Below are positions 37,274-46,165 of a stretch of 64,000 nt of DNA, in pieces. The notes under the pieces are model-generated. The model saw only the letters and a program-made list of their open reading frames with translations. It had not been told where the DNA came from and made no database searches. Both the position numbers and the translations under genes were made by a program. The DNA is from an uncultured Lachnospiraceae bacterium (GTDB lineage: Bacteria; Bacillota; Clostridia; Lachnospirales; Lachnospiraceae): NCBI GenBank assembly GCA_902783375.1, contig CACZQN010000043.1, positions 16,553-80,552 on the forward strand. Reading direction: 5' to 3'. Numbering within the stretch: position 1 is the stretch's first letter; the number at the start of each line of letters is the position of its first letter.

Positions 37274-40200
37274 ATGCGGTTCACCCATTTGCACATGCAT
37301 ACAGAGTACAGCCTGCTGGATGGCTCCAGCAAGATCTCTGAGCTTGTCGCACGTGTGAAGGAACTCGGCATGGATGCCTGTGCGATCACCGATCATGGTG
37401 TGATGTACGGTGTAATTGATTTTTATAAAGCCTGCCAGGCTGCAGGAATCCGCCCGATCATCGGGTGTGAAGTCTATGTGGCCCCGGCATCCCGCTTTGA
37501 CAGAGAAGCCGGAACCAGTGAGGAACGGTATCATCATCTGGTGCTCCTTGCGGAGAATGACCAGGGTTACAGCAACCTCATGAAGCTGGTATCCAGAGGT
37601 TTTACGGAAGGATTTTATTATAAGCCCCGCGTGGATAAAGAGCTGCTTCGGCGCTACCACGAGGGGATTATTGCGTTATCGGCCTGTCTTGCAGGAGAGG
37701 TCGCAAGCGATCTGGCCCGTGGCTTCTATGATGAGGCGAAACATGCGGCACTCGAGTTTCTTGACATCTACGGAGAAGGCAACTATTTTCTGGAGCTGCA
37801 GGACCATGGAATTCCGGATCAGAGGATCGTCAACCAGGGCATCCTCCGGATCCACCAGGAGACGGGAATTCCGCTGGTCTGCACCAATGACTGTCATTAT
37901 ATCTATGAATCGGATGCGGCAGCGCACGACATTCTGCTCTGCATCCAGACCCAGAAGAAGGTCAGCGATGAAGACCGGATGCGCTATGAGGGCGGCCAGT
38001 ACTATGTGAAATCTCCCGAGGAGATGGCGGCCCTGTTCCACTATGCCCCGGAGGCGGTCGAGAACACGGCGAGAATCGCGGACCGCTGCGAGGTGCATAT
38101 CGAATTCGGGAACTATAAGCTGCCGGTCTATCCGGTTCCGGACGGACTGACTTCCTGGGAGTACCTGAACAAGCTCTGCCTCGACGGGCTTCCGCGCCGC
38201 TATGCTGCAGAGATGCAGAAGGCCGCGGCGGGAGAAGAGGACGAGAAGTTCCTGGAGAGCAATCTGAAAAAGCGCATGGACTATGAGCTGAATACCATCC
38301 GCACCATGGGCTTCATCGATTATATCCTGCTGGTCTGGGACTATGTGAACTATGCCAGGGAGAACGGCATTGCCGTCGGCCCCGGGCGAGGGTCTGCGGC
38401 AGGAAGCATTGTGTGTTATCTGCTGGGCATCACAGACATCGATCCGATCCGCTACAACCTGCTCTTTGAGCGGTTCCTGAATCCAGAACGTGTCAGCATG
38501 CCGGATATTGATATGGACTTCTGCGTGAACCGCCGGCAGGAAGTGATTGATTATGTCACGGAGAAATACGGAAAGGACCGTGTGGTCCAGATCGTGACCT
38601 TCGGAACCATGGCGGCGAAGATGGTCATCCGGGATGTGGGCCGTGCGATGGACCTGCCGTACGCGCTCTGCGATAAGGTATCCAAGATGATCCCTGCAGA
38701 CCTCGGCATGACGATCGACAAGGCCCTGGAGATCAATACCGAACTGAAGACCCTCTATGACGGGGATGAACAGATCCACGAACTGATTGAGATGAGCCGG
38801 AGACTGGAAGGTCTGCCGCGGCATACGTCCATGCATGCCGCCGGCGTCGTGATCAGCCCGGAGGCGGTCGAGAACTATGTGCCGCTGTGCAAGGGCGGCG
38901 ACAATGCGGTCACGACCCAGTACACGATGACCACACTCGAAGAACTGGGTCTGCTGAAGATGGATTTCCTGGGTCTCCGAAATCTGACGGTGATCCAGAA
39001 GGCTGTGGAGATGATCAACCGGGACGGTGTCCGGATCCCGGACATCGGCAGGATTGATATGGACGATCCGGCCATCTATGAGATGATCTCCCAGGGAAAG
39101 ACGGAGGGCGTCTTCCAGCTGGAGAGTGCCGGCATGAAGAATTTCATGAAGGAACTGAAGCCGTCCGGCCTTGAGGATGTCATCGCAGGAATCTCCCTCT
39201 ACCGGCCGGGACCGATGGATTTCATTCCGAAGTACATCGCCGGCAAGCAGCATCCGGAGGAGATCACCTACGAGACACCGCAGCTGGTGCCGATTCTCGA
39301 GCCGACCTACGGCTGTATCGTCTACCAGGAACAGGTCATGCAGATCGTCCGGGATCTGGCCGGATACAGTTATGGCCGAAGCGATCTGGTCCGGCGTGCC
39401 ATGGCCAAGAAGAAGACCAAGGTCATGGAAGAGGAGCGCCGGAACTTTGTCTACGGCAATGAGGCGGAGAACATCCGCGGCTGTATTGCGAACGGAATTC
39501 CGGAGGCGGTTGCGCAGCACATCTACGATGAGATGATCGATTTTGCAAAATACGCCTTCAACCGTTCCCATGCTGCGGGCTATGCGGTGGTCTGCTACCA
39601 GACAGCCTATCTGAAATACTACTATCCGAAGGAATATATGGCTGCCCTGCTGACCAGCGTGCAGTCAAACACCAACAAGATTACCGAATATATTCAGACT
39701 GCCAGAGATATGGGAATCCGGATTCTCCCGCCGGACGTCAACGAGGGGGAGAGCGGCTTTTCGGTCTCCGGAGACGGGATCTGCTATGGTCTCACGGCCG
39801 TCCGTAACGTGGGCGAGCCGATGGTGGAGGCGATGATCCGGGAGCGGAAGCTGAACGGCCCGTTCCGGTCTCTGTCGGATATGGCAGAGCGGCTCTCCGG
39901 TTCCGATCTGAACAAGCGGATGATGGAGAACCTGATCAAGGCCGGCGCGCTCGACAGCATGCCGGGGACCAGAAGGGAGAAGATTCACGCGTACCCGAAG
40001 ATCCTCGATGATGCTGCAAGAGAGAAGAAGAACCGCATGAGCGGTCAGATCAGCCTCTTCGACATCGCGCCGAAGGGAGTCATGGATACCCACGAGATGA
40101 AGATGCCGAACCTCGGGGAATTTGCCAGAGAAGACCTGCTCGCCTATGAGAAGGAAGTGCTCGGCATCTATGTCAGCGGCCATCCGCTGGAAGCGTTCGC

Positions 40201-40792
40201 GGGAATGCTGAAGAAGAACTGCAATGCGAATGCGATGGACTTCCGGCTCGACGAGGAAGAGAACAAGGTCCGGGTTACGGATGGTGCCTTCTATACCGTC
40301 GGCGGCATCATCACGGCTGTCAGCATCAAGCTGACCAGGAACAACACGCAGATGGCCTTCCTCACGCTCGAGGACCAGCTGGGAAGCATCGAGATCATCG
40401 TCTTCCCGAAGGACTACGAGCGCTACCGCCAGATCCTGATGGAGGACGCAAGACTCGTGATCTCGGGCAGGGCGTCCGTCGAGGAAGACAAGGACGCAAA
40501 GCTGATCGCATCGGGGATCTGGACATTTGACGAGGTCCCGAGAGAACTCTGGATCCAGTTTGCAAGCAAGGAGGAATACCAGAAAGAAGCCCTGGCGGTG
40601 GCGGAAATCCCGGCGGCAAATCCGGGTTTCTCAAAGCTGGTGGTCTACTGCAGACAGGAAAAAGCGAAGAAAGAAGAGAGCGAAGGCGTGCGGATCAGCG
40701 ACGAACTGCTCCGGAATCTGTATGAGCGATATGGTGCGGACAATGTAAAAATCGTCGAAAAGGCTATTGATAAACGGCGGGGTTTGGTTTAA
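37274..40792 (+). CDS. dnaE: DNA polymerase III alpha subunit
   Basis: The 1172-residue protein matches DnaE. It has an N-terminal PHP domain (FTHLHMHTEYSLLDG, AITDHGVMYGV), then the C-family polymerase palm with catalytic aspartates in MPDIDMDF and GPGRGSAAGSIVCYLL. RHTSMHAAGVVI, GVFQLESAGM, RPGPMDFIPKYI and NRSHAAGYAVVCY follow, then a helix-hairpin-helix region and a C-terminal OB fold (about 1005-1090). It replicates DNA; Firmicutes usually pair it with PolC. It starts 10 nt after the HPr-like gene behind AAGGAGG. Confidence 0.97.
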   Translation: MRFTHLHMHTEYSLLDGSSKISELVARVKELGMDACAITDHGVMYGVIDFYKACQAAGIRPIIGCEVYVAPASRFDREAGTSEERYHHLVLLAENDQGYSNLMKLVSRGFTEGFYYKPRVDKELLRRYHEGIIALSACLAGEVASDLARGFYDEAKHAALEFLDIYGEGNYFLELQDHGIPDQRIVNQGILRIHQETGIPLVCTNDCHYIYESDAAAHDILLCIQTQKKVSDEDRMRYEGGQYYVKSPEEMAALFHYAPEAVENTARIADRCEVHIEFGNYKLPVYPVPDGLTSWEYLNKLCLDGLPRRYAAEMQKAAAGEEDEKFLESNLKKRMDYELNTIRTMGFIDYILLVWDYVNYARENGIAVGPGRGSAAGSIVCYLLGITDIDPIRYNLLFERFLNPERVSMPDIDMDFCVNRRQEVIDYVTEKYGKDRVVQIVTFGTMAAKMVIRDVGRAMDLPYALCDKVSKMIPADLGMTIDKALEINTELKTLYDGDEQIHELIEMSRRLEGLPRHTSMHAAGVVISPEAVENYVPLCKGGDNAVTTQYTMTTLEELGLLKMDFLGLRNLTVIQKAVEMINRDGVRIPDIGRIDMDDPAIYEMISQGKTEGVFQLESAGMKNFMKELKPSGLEDVIAGISLYRPGPMDFIPKYIAGKQHPEEITYETPQLVPILEPTYGCIVYQEQVMQIVRDLAGYSYGRSDLVRRAMAKKKTKVMEEERRNFVYGNEAENIRGCIANGIPEAVAQHIYDEMIDFAKYAFNRSHAAGYAVVCYQTAYLKYYYPKEYMAALLTSVQSNTNKITEYIQTARDMGIRILPPDVNEGESGFSVSGDGICYGLTAVRNVGEPMVEAMIRERKLNGPFRSLSDMAERLSGSDLNKRMMENLIKAGALDSMPGTRREKIHAYPKILDDAAREKKNRMSGQISLFDIAPKGVMDTHEMKMPNLGEFAREDLLAYEKEVLGIYVSGHPLEAFAGMLKKNCNANAMDFRLDEEENKVRVTDGAFYTVGGIITAVSIKLTRNNTQMAFLTLEDQLGSIEIIVFPKDYERYRQILMEDARLVISGRASVEEDKDAKLIASGIWTFDEVPRELWIQFASKEEYQKEALAVAEIPAANPGFSKLVVYCRQEKAKKEESEGVRISDELLRNLYERYGADNVKIVEKAIDKRRGLV

Positions 40793-40795
40793 GAT
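40767..40795 (+). promoter_or_regulatory. pfkA promoter
   Basis: TTGATA (40767-40772) and TAAGAT (40790-40795) are 17 nt apart, overlapping the dnaE stop and 52 nt before pfkA. Confidence 0.5.
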
Positions 40796-40846
40796 GTATG
40801 GTATGGATTTATGTGATAAGCGCGGTGCGCGATAAGGAGGTTTACA

Positions 40847-41821
40847 ATGTCGAAAGAGATTAATACGATTGCAGTACTCACCAGCGGCGGCGATGCACCT
40901 GGCATGAACGCCTGTATCCGTGCGGTTGTCCGGACGGCCCTTGCAGCAGGAAAGACCGTAAAGGGTATCCGCAGAGGATATGCCGGCCTGCTCGAAGAAG
41001 ATATCATCGATATGGATGCATATGCAGTTTCGGATATCATCCAGAAGGGCGGCACGGTTCTCTATACAGCAAGATGTAAAGAGTTTACCACACCGGAAGG
41101 ACAGCAGAAGGGCGCTGAGATCTGCCGGAAGTACGGCATCGACGGCATCGTTGTCATCGGTGGTGACGGTTCCTTCCAGGGTGCCGGCAAGCTCTCCGCA
41201 CTCGGCATCAACACCATCGGTCTGCCGGGTACCATTGATAATGATATCGCCTGCACCGATTACACCATCGGTTTTGATACAGCTGTCAACACCGCGATGG
41301 AGTGCGTGGACAAGATCCGTGATACATCCACATCCCATGAGCGCTGCAGCATCATCGAGGTCATGGGCCGCGGCGCCGGCTATATTGCACTGTGGTGCGG
41401 TATTGCGAACGGCGCAGAGGAAATCCTGACCGCTGAGACATTTGACAATGATATCGAAGCAATTGTCGAGCGCATCAAGACCATGCGTGCGCGTGGCAAG
41501 AAGCATTACATCATCCTGAACGCTGAGTCCGTCGGTCATTCCGATGAGATGGCAAAGGTGATTCAGGCAGAGACCGGCATGGAGACCCGTGCGACGGTCC
41601 TCGGCCACATCCAGCGTGGCGGCAGCCCGACTGCACGTGACCGTGTCTATGCTTCCGAGTTTGGTGCAAAGGCTGTTGACCTGCTCCTGCAGGGCAAGAC
41701 CAACCGCGTCATCGGATATCGCAACGGTGAATTCGTCGATTATGATATCGCGGAAGCACTGAAGATGACAAAGAGCCTGGATCCCTGGATGCTGGATCTG
41801 AACAAGAGACTGGGCAGATAA
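40847..41821 (+). CDS. pfkA: ATP-dependent 6-phosphofructokinase
   Basis: PfkA phosphorylates fructose 6-phosphate in glycolysis. The 324-residue protein shows LTSGGDAPGMNACIRA, RRGYAGL, GGDGSFQGA with a Gly at the site that marks ATP dependence, TIDNDI with the catalytic Asp, EVMGRGAGYIA and GHIQRGGSPTARDR. A strong GGAGG site precedes the ATG. It has its own promoter but follows dnaE closely. dapA follows after 38 nt. Confidence 0.97.
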   Translation: MSKEINTIAVLTSGGDAPGMNACIRAVVRTALAAGKTVKGIRRGYAGLLEEDIIDMDAYAVSDIIQKGGTVLYTARCKEFTTPEGQQKGAEICRKYGIDGIVVIGGDGSFQGAGKLSALGINTIGLPGTIDNDIACTDYTIGFDTAVNTAMECVDKIRDTSTSHERCSIIEVMGRGAGYIALWCGIANGAEEILTAETFDNDIEAIVERIKTMRARGKKHYIILNAESVGHSDEMAKVIQAETGMETRATVLGHIQRGGSPTARDRVYASEFGAKAVDLLLQGKTNRVIGYRNGEFVDYDIAEALKMTKSLDPWMLDLNKRLGR

Positions 41822-41859
41822 TCAGACTGAATGATAGGGTTATATTTGGAGGAAGAACT

Positions 41860-42747
41860 ATGCGAATCTTTGAAGGCGTTGCTACTGCATTAATTACACC
41901 ATTTCATGAAGATCTTTCCGTGAACTATGAGAAGCTTGCGGAGCTGATCGACAAGCAGATTGAAGATGGTGTGGACGCTCTTGTCATCTGCGGCACGACC
42001 GGTGAAGCTGCGACGCTGACAGAAGAGGAGCATATGGAAGTCATCCGTTCCGCTGCGAAGATGATCAACGGAAGGATTCCGATGATCGCCGGAACCGGTT
42101 CGAATTCCACCGCCACGGCCATCAAGATGTCGAAGGAAGCTGAAGAGGCCGGCGCGGATGCAGTCCTCCTGGTCTCCCCGTATTACAATAAGGGAACACA
42201 GCAGGGCATCTATGAGCATTTTGCAGATACTGCGAATGCGATCAACATCCCGGTCGTTCTCTACAACATTCAGGGCAGAACCGGCGTGAACATCGAGCCG
42301 GCAACGATTGCAAGACTTGCCAAGGATGTTCCGAACATCGTGGCGGTCAAGGAAGCTTCCGGGAATATCTCCCAGGTGGCAAAGATCCGTAAGATGACCG
42401 ATCCGGAGACATTCTCCATCTACTCGGGCAATGATGACCAGGTTGTTCCGCTGATGTCCCTCGGCGGCAGCGGCGTGATCTCGGTGGCATCCCATGTCAT
42501 TCCGGGTGTCATGCACAAGATGGTCATGGACTATCTGGCAGGTGATGTGAAGTCGGCCTGTGAGCTGCAGATCCGGTACCTGAACCTCATGAATGCACTG
42601 TTCTGCGAGGTCAACCCGATCCCGGTCAAGGAAGCACTGAACATCCTCGGCTGCGAGGTCGGTCCGTTCCGGAAACCGCTGACACCGATGAGCCCGGAGC
42701 ACAGAGAGCTGGTCATCAGAGAGCTGAAGGCAGCAGGCCTGATGTAA
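41860..42747 (+). CDS. dapA: 4-hydroxy-tetrahydrodipicolinate synthase
   Basis: DapA condenses pyruvate with aspartate semialdehyde to start the diaminopimelate/lysine branch. The 295-residue TIM barrel has ATALITPF, VICGTTGEAATLTEEEH, GTGSNSTATAI, the catalytic Tyr in YNIQGRTGVNI, and the Schiff-base Lys164 in VAVKEASGN. GGAGG precedes the start. The final enzyme of the pathway, lysA, lies about 19 kb upstream. The gene is the last before the nitrogenase-like locus. Confidence 0.96.
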   Translation: MRIFEGVATALITPFHEDLSVNYEKLAELIDKQIEDGVDALVICGTTGEAATLTEEEHMEVIRSAAKMINGRIPMIAGTGSNSTATAIKMSKEAEEAGADAVLLVSPYYNKGTQQGIYEHFADTANAINIPVVLYNIQGRTGVNIEPATIARLAKDVPNIVAVKEASGNISQVAKIRKMTDPETFSIYSGNDDQVVPLMSLGGSGVISVASHVIPGVMHKMVMDYLAGDVKSACELQIRYLNLMNALFCEVNPIPVKEALNILGCEVGPFRKPLTPMSPEHRELVIRELKAAGLM

Positions 42748-42863
42748 TCTGAAACATATCAATTGAATATTTCTTCTGATCTGAGGTCGAAATCATGCAT
42801 TGAGATCAAAGATACGGATTGTTATCAAAGGGCAGTTTGTACTGCTTTCATTGTGATGAACAG
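42748..42863 (+). promoter_or_regulatory. Untranslated leader before the nitrogenase-like locus
   Basis: This AT-rich gap holds a small hairpin AAAGG-CAGT-type stem (GCAGT at 42832-42836, ACTGC at 42841-42845, flanked by AAAG and TTT). It also holds a copy of GATACGG (42811-42817) that repeats the 3' arm of the terminator at 42881. I could not find a convincing promoter, yet transcription of the following operon probably begins here or reads through from dapA. Confidence 0.35.
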
Positions 42864-42896
42864 GGATCGTATCATACTCAGATACGGTCCTTTTTT
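42864..42896 (+). terminator. Terminator or attenuator ahead of the nitrogenase-like locus
   Basis: GGATCGTATC (42864-42873) pairs with GATACGGTCC (42881-42890), loop ATACTCA, followed by six T. It lies 117 nt after dapA and only 25 nt before the NifH-like start, so it may act as an attenuator of the downstream operon as well as ending the dapA transcript. Confidence 0.8.
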
Positions 42897-42920
42897 GTTT
42901 GTTAAGGAGTGAAATTCAGG

Positions 42921-43682
42921 ATGTTAAAGATCGCTATCTATGGAAAAGGCGGGATCGGCAAATCCACGATCACAAGCAATCTGGCTGCAGCATTTGCATC
43001 CATGGGAAAAAAGGTCATCCAGATCGGGTGCGACCCGAAGGCGGACTCCACCATCAATCTGCTGGGAGGCGTTCCGCTGAAGCCGGTGATGACCTATCTG
43101 CGGGAGCATGATGCAGATCCGGAGAGCATCGAGGAGATCTCGAAGATCGGATACGGCGGAGTGCTGTGCATCGAGACCGGCGGACCGACGCCGGGGCTCG
43201 GCTGTGCCGGACGCGGTATCATCGCGACCTTCCAGCTGCTCGAAAGCCTCGAACTGTTTGAGACGGTGAAGCCGGATGTTGTCCTCTATGATGTGCTCGG
43301 CGATGTGGTCTGCGGCGGGTTCGCCGCACCGATCCGGGAAGGCTATGCCGAGAAGGTGCTGATTGTCACCTCCGGTGAAAAGATGGCGCTGTACGCGGCC
43401 AACAACATCAATCAGGCGGTGAAGAACTTTGAGGACAGAGGCTATGCCTCGGTTGCAGGCATTGTCCTGAATCACCGGAATGTGGAGAACGAGAAGGAAA
43501 AGGTGCAGCGGTTTGCCGATGAGAACGGGCTGTCCATCATCGGGGAGATTGAGCGGAGCAATGCGATCAATTCCTATGAAGACCAGGGAATGACGGTGAT
43601 CGAAGGGGATCCGGATCTTCCGGTCAGCCGCTGCTTTATGGAACTTGCCGGGAAACTGCTCGGCGAACAGGAGTCGATTTGA
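42921..43682 (+). CDS. NifH/BchL/CfbC-like iron-sulfur ATPase
   Basis: The 253-residue protein is a nitrogenase-iron-protein-like reductase. Walker [10 protein letters not shown] (8-16), GCDPKADST, and both [4Fe-4S] ligand cysteines are present: Cys95 in GLGCAGRG and Cys131 in GDVVCGGF. Such homodimers use ATP to pass low-potential electrons to a component-1 partner. It is shorter than NifH (about 290) at the C-terminus. It is the first gene of the locus and is followed by two component-1-like pairs. AAGGAG lies about 11 nt before ATG 42921; GTG 42909 is an alternative. With no nif synthesis genes around, nitrogen fixation is unlikely; its partner and substrate are unknown. Confidence 0.88.
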   Translation: MLKIAIYGKGGIGKSTITSNLAAAFASMGKKVIQIGCDPKADSTINLLGGVPLKPVMTYLREHDADPESIEEISKIGYGGVLCIETGGPTPGLGCAGRGIIATFQLLESLELFETVKPDVVLYDVLGDVVCGGFAAPIREGYAEKVLIVTSGEKMALYAANNINQAVKNFEDRGYASVAGIVLNHRNVENEKEKVQRFADENGLSIIGEIERSNAINSYEDQGMTVIEGDPDLPVSRCFMELAGKLLGEQESI

Positions 43683-43690
43683 GAGGGAAT

Positions 43691-45040
43691 ATGCAAGTGG
43701 GAAGAGACGCACAGGAAGAAAGACGGCAGCCGGTGTTTTTTACAGCGGAAGAACTCGCCAGGCGCGGTGCGGAGGACATCCCGGCCGAACTGATCTCGGG
43801 AACACACCTGATCTACAGTTCTCCGGCAACCCTTGCCTTTAACTCGCCTGGCGCGGAAGGCTTCGGCGTCAAGCGGGCAGGGCTCGCGGTACCGGGATCG
43901 GTCATGCTGATCGTCTCGCCGGGCTGCTGCGGGAGAAATACGTCCATGATCAGCGACATGCCGGCCTACCATGACCGGTTCTTCTACCTGACCATGGATG
44001 AGACGGATGTGGTGACCGGCAGGCATCTGAAGAAGATCCCCGGCGCAGTCCGGGAGATCGTGGACTGGCTCAGTGAAGAGGGGAAGCGGCCGGAAGTTGT
44101 GATGATCTGTATCACCTGTGTCGATGCACTGCTCGGGACGGATATGGAGCGGGTCTGCCGCAAAGCGGAAGAGGCCTGTGGCCTGCCGGTGCGCCCCTGC
44201 TACATGTATGCACTCACCAGAGAAGGCAGAAAGCCGCCGATGGTCCATGTGCGGCAGTCCATCTATTCCCTGCTTGAGCCCATGAAGAAGAAGGGAAATG
44301 TAGTGGATCTTCTCGGATTCTTCGCACCGCTGCTCGATTCCTCCGAGCTCTATGCACTGCTGCAGGGGATTGGGGTGCGGACCATCCATGAGATCTCCCG
44401 GTGCAGCAATCTCGCGGAATACCGGCTGATGGCAGAGGCGAACTTTGCGCTGGTGCTGAATCCGGAAGCACGGGCTGTTGCGGAAGATTTTGATAAGAAA
44501 CTGGGAATCCCGTCCATCGAGCTGACCCGCTTCTATGATCCGGACCGGATCCACAGGCAGTACCAGGCACTGGGCAATGTCCTGGGTGTGACGTTCTCGG
44601 ATGAGGGATATTACCAGGAGGCGATGGACAGCATTGACGCGCTGAGAGAAGACGGGGAGCTCACCTTCTCCGTCGGCGAGTGCCTGAACGCGGATCCGTT
44701 CGAACTCTCCCTGGCGCTGGTGAAGATGGGCTTTGCCGTCGCGGAGATCTTCGGAACCCTGACGGCGGAGAACTTCATCTATCTGAAGCAGCTGGCCGCC
44801 CTGAGCCCGGAGACCAAAGTGTATACGAATCTGCATCCGACCATGCTCTACTATGACGGCGCCACGGAGCGCCGGACGTGGAGCGGGAAGTATGTCACAC
44901 TGGGGAAGGATGCAGGGTACTATCATCCGGAGATCCCGAATGTGGCCTGGAATTCCGACCGGCAGCCGTACGGCTATGACGGCGTAAAGAAACTGATGGA
45001 AGCAATTGCAGGCGCGGTGCGCGGAGAGAATGAAGCATGA
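43691..45040 (+). CDS. Nitrogenase component-1-like subunit D (first pair)
   Basis: The 449-residue protein matches NifD-type component 1. SPGCCGRN (Cys79, Cys80) sits where NifD has GPVGCG, and ICITCVDALLGTDME (Cys140, Cys143) where it has CPVGLIGDD. The first P-cluster cysteine region (GFGVKRAGLAVPG) has none. EISRCSNLAEYRLMAEA holds Cys238 near the place of the cofactor-ligand cysteine of NifD. It should pair with the next gene (4-nt ATGA overlap) and receive electrons from the NifH-like protein 8 nt upstream. Substrate or scaffold role is unknown. The ATG at 43691 is tentative because GAGAGG is very close; GTG 43697 is possible. Confidence 0.8.
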   Translation: MQVGRDAQEERRQPVFFTAEELARRGAEDIPAELISGTHLIYSSPATLAFNSPGAEGFGVKRAGLAVPGSVMLIVSPGCCGRNTSMISDMPAYHDRFFYLTMDETDVVTGRHLKKIPGAVREIVDWLSEEGKRPEVVMICITCVDALLGTDMERVCRKAEEACGLPVRPCYMYALTREGRKPPMVHVRQSIYSLLEPMKKKGNVVDLLGFFAPLLDSSELYALLQGIGVRTIHEISRCSNLAEYRLMAEANFALVLNPEARAVAEDFDKKLGIPSIELTRFYDPDRIHRQYQALGNVLGVTFSDEGYYQEAMDSIDALREDGELTFSVGECLNADPFELSLALVKMGFAVAEIFGTLTAENFIYLKQLAALSPETKVYTNLHPTMLYYDGATERRTWSGKYVTLGKDAGYYHPEIPNVAWNSDRQPYGYDGVKKLMEAIAGAVRGENEA

Positions 45041-46128
45041 AAGGACTCAGAAAATACCTGACCCCATTTGCACCGGACCAGTCCGGGGCAGTCTCGGTCC
45101 TGTATGCACTCGGGGGCATCCTGATCATCATCGATGCCGGCGGCTGCGTAGGCAACATCTGCGGATTTGACGAACCGAGATGGCAGGACAGGGCGAGCGC
45201 GATCTTCTCGGCAGGACTCCGGGATATGGATGCCATCCTCGGCAGAGACGAACTGCTGGTGAAGAAGCTGGCAATGGCGGCAGAAGAGATCGATGCCTCC
45301 TTCATCGCCCTGATCGGGACACCGGTTCCGGCGGTGATCGGAACGGATTATCACGCGCTGACAAGAATGGCAGAGCGGAAGATCAAGCTGCCGGTGCTCG
45401 CGATCGATACGAACGGAATGGAACTCTATGACAGAGGGGCGTCGAAGGCATATGAGGAGCTGGTGCGCACCTTCGTTGGACAGCAGGAGCAGGGAGAAGA
45501 TGCGCAGGCAGATGCACGGTACGAAGACCAGAAAGAGACCGGAGCGCAGATCGGCATCCTGGGTCTCAATCCGCTGGATATGAGCGATACTGCCGCGGAG
45601 GAGAAGATCCGGGCCTGGTACCGGGAGAGGGGCTATTCCTGCTGCAGGATCTACGGCGGAGCGGATACCATGTCCTGGATCCGGGAAGGCAACGTGGTCG
45701 AGAAAAATATCGTAGTGTCTCCGTCGGGACTGGCGGCGGCCAGACTCCTCGAGCGGAAGTTCGGGATTCCCTACATCTGCGAGAATCCGCTCGGCACGAG
45801 ATTTGCCGGAGAACTGGATAAGGCTCTGGTCCATGGAAAGCGTGTGCTGGTGGTTGATCAGCAGATCAGTGCGGAATCCATCCGGACTGTCCTTGAGAGA
45901 GATCACGGGGCGGCGGTGACCACCGCCGGCTGGTTCCTGATGGATCCGGCCCTGCGCAGGGAAGGGGATGTCCGGCTCAGTGATGAAGATGACTTCACGG
46001 AACTGGCTGAGAGCGGAAACTTTGATGTGATCATCGGTGATCCGGTCCTCCAGCGGATGGCGAAGCATTTCCAGGGGACATGGATCGAGAAGCGGGCGTT
46101 CTCCCTCTCCGGGAAGATGGAACAGTAA
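45037..46128 (+). CDS. Nitrogenase component-1-like subunit K (first pair)
   Basis: The 363-residue protein matches the N-terminal region of NifK-type subunits: SGAVSVLYALGGILIIIDAGGC (Cys37, with Cys42 nearby), DEPRW, and GTPVPAVIGTDYHAL at the site of NifK TTCMAEVIGDD, where the cysteine is lost. It is much shorter than NifK (about 520). It resembles the other K-like protein of this locus clearly: same Cys37, and shared LYxLGG, DExRW, GLxxMDAILG and GTD patterns. The start overlaps the D-like gene by 4 nt, so a 1:1 complex is expected. Confidence 0.78.
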   Translation: MKGLRKYLTPFAPDQSGAVSVLYALGGILIIIDAGGCVGNICGFDEPRWQDRASAIFSAGLRDMDAILGRDELLVKKLAMAAEEIDASFIALIGTPVPAVIGTDYHALTRMAERKIKLPVLAIDTNGMELYDRGASKAYEELVRTFVGQQEQGEDAQADARYEDQKETGAQIGILGLNPLDMSDTAAEEKIRAWYRERGYSCCRIYGGADTMSWIREGNVVEKNIVVSPSGLAAARLLERKFGIPYICENPLGTRFAGELDKALVHGKRVLVVDQQISAESIRTVLERDHGAAVTTAGWFLMDPALRREGDVRLSDEDDFTELAESGNFDVIIGDPVLQRMAKHFQGTWIEKRAFSLSGKMEQ

Positions 46129-46165
46129 GCCTGAGATGGAACAACAGGAATATAAAGGAAAAGAC

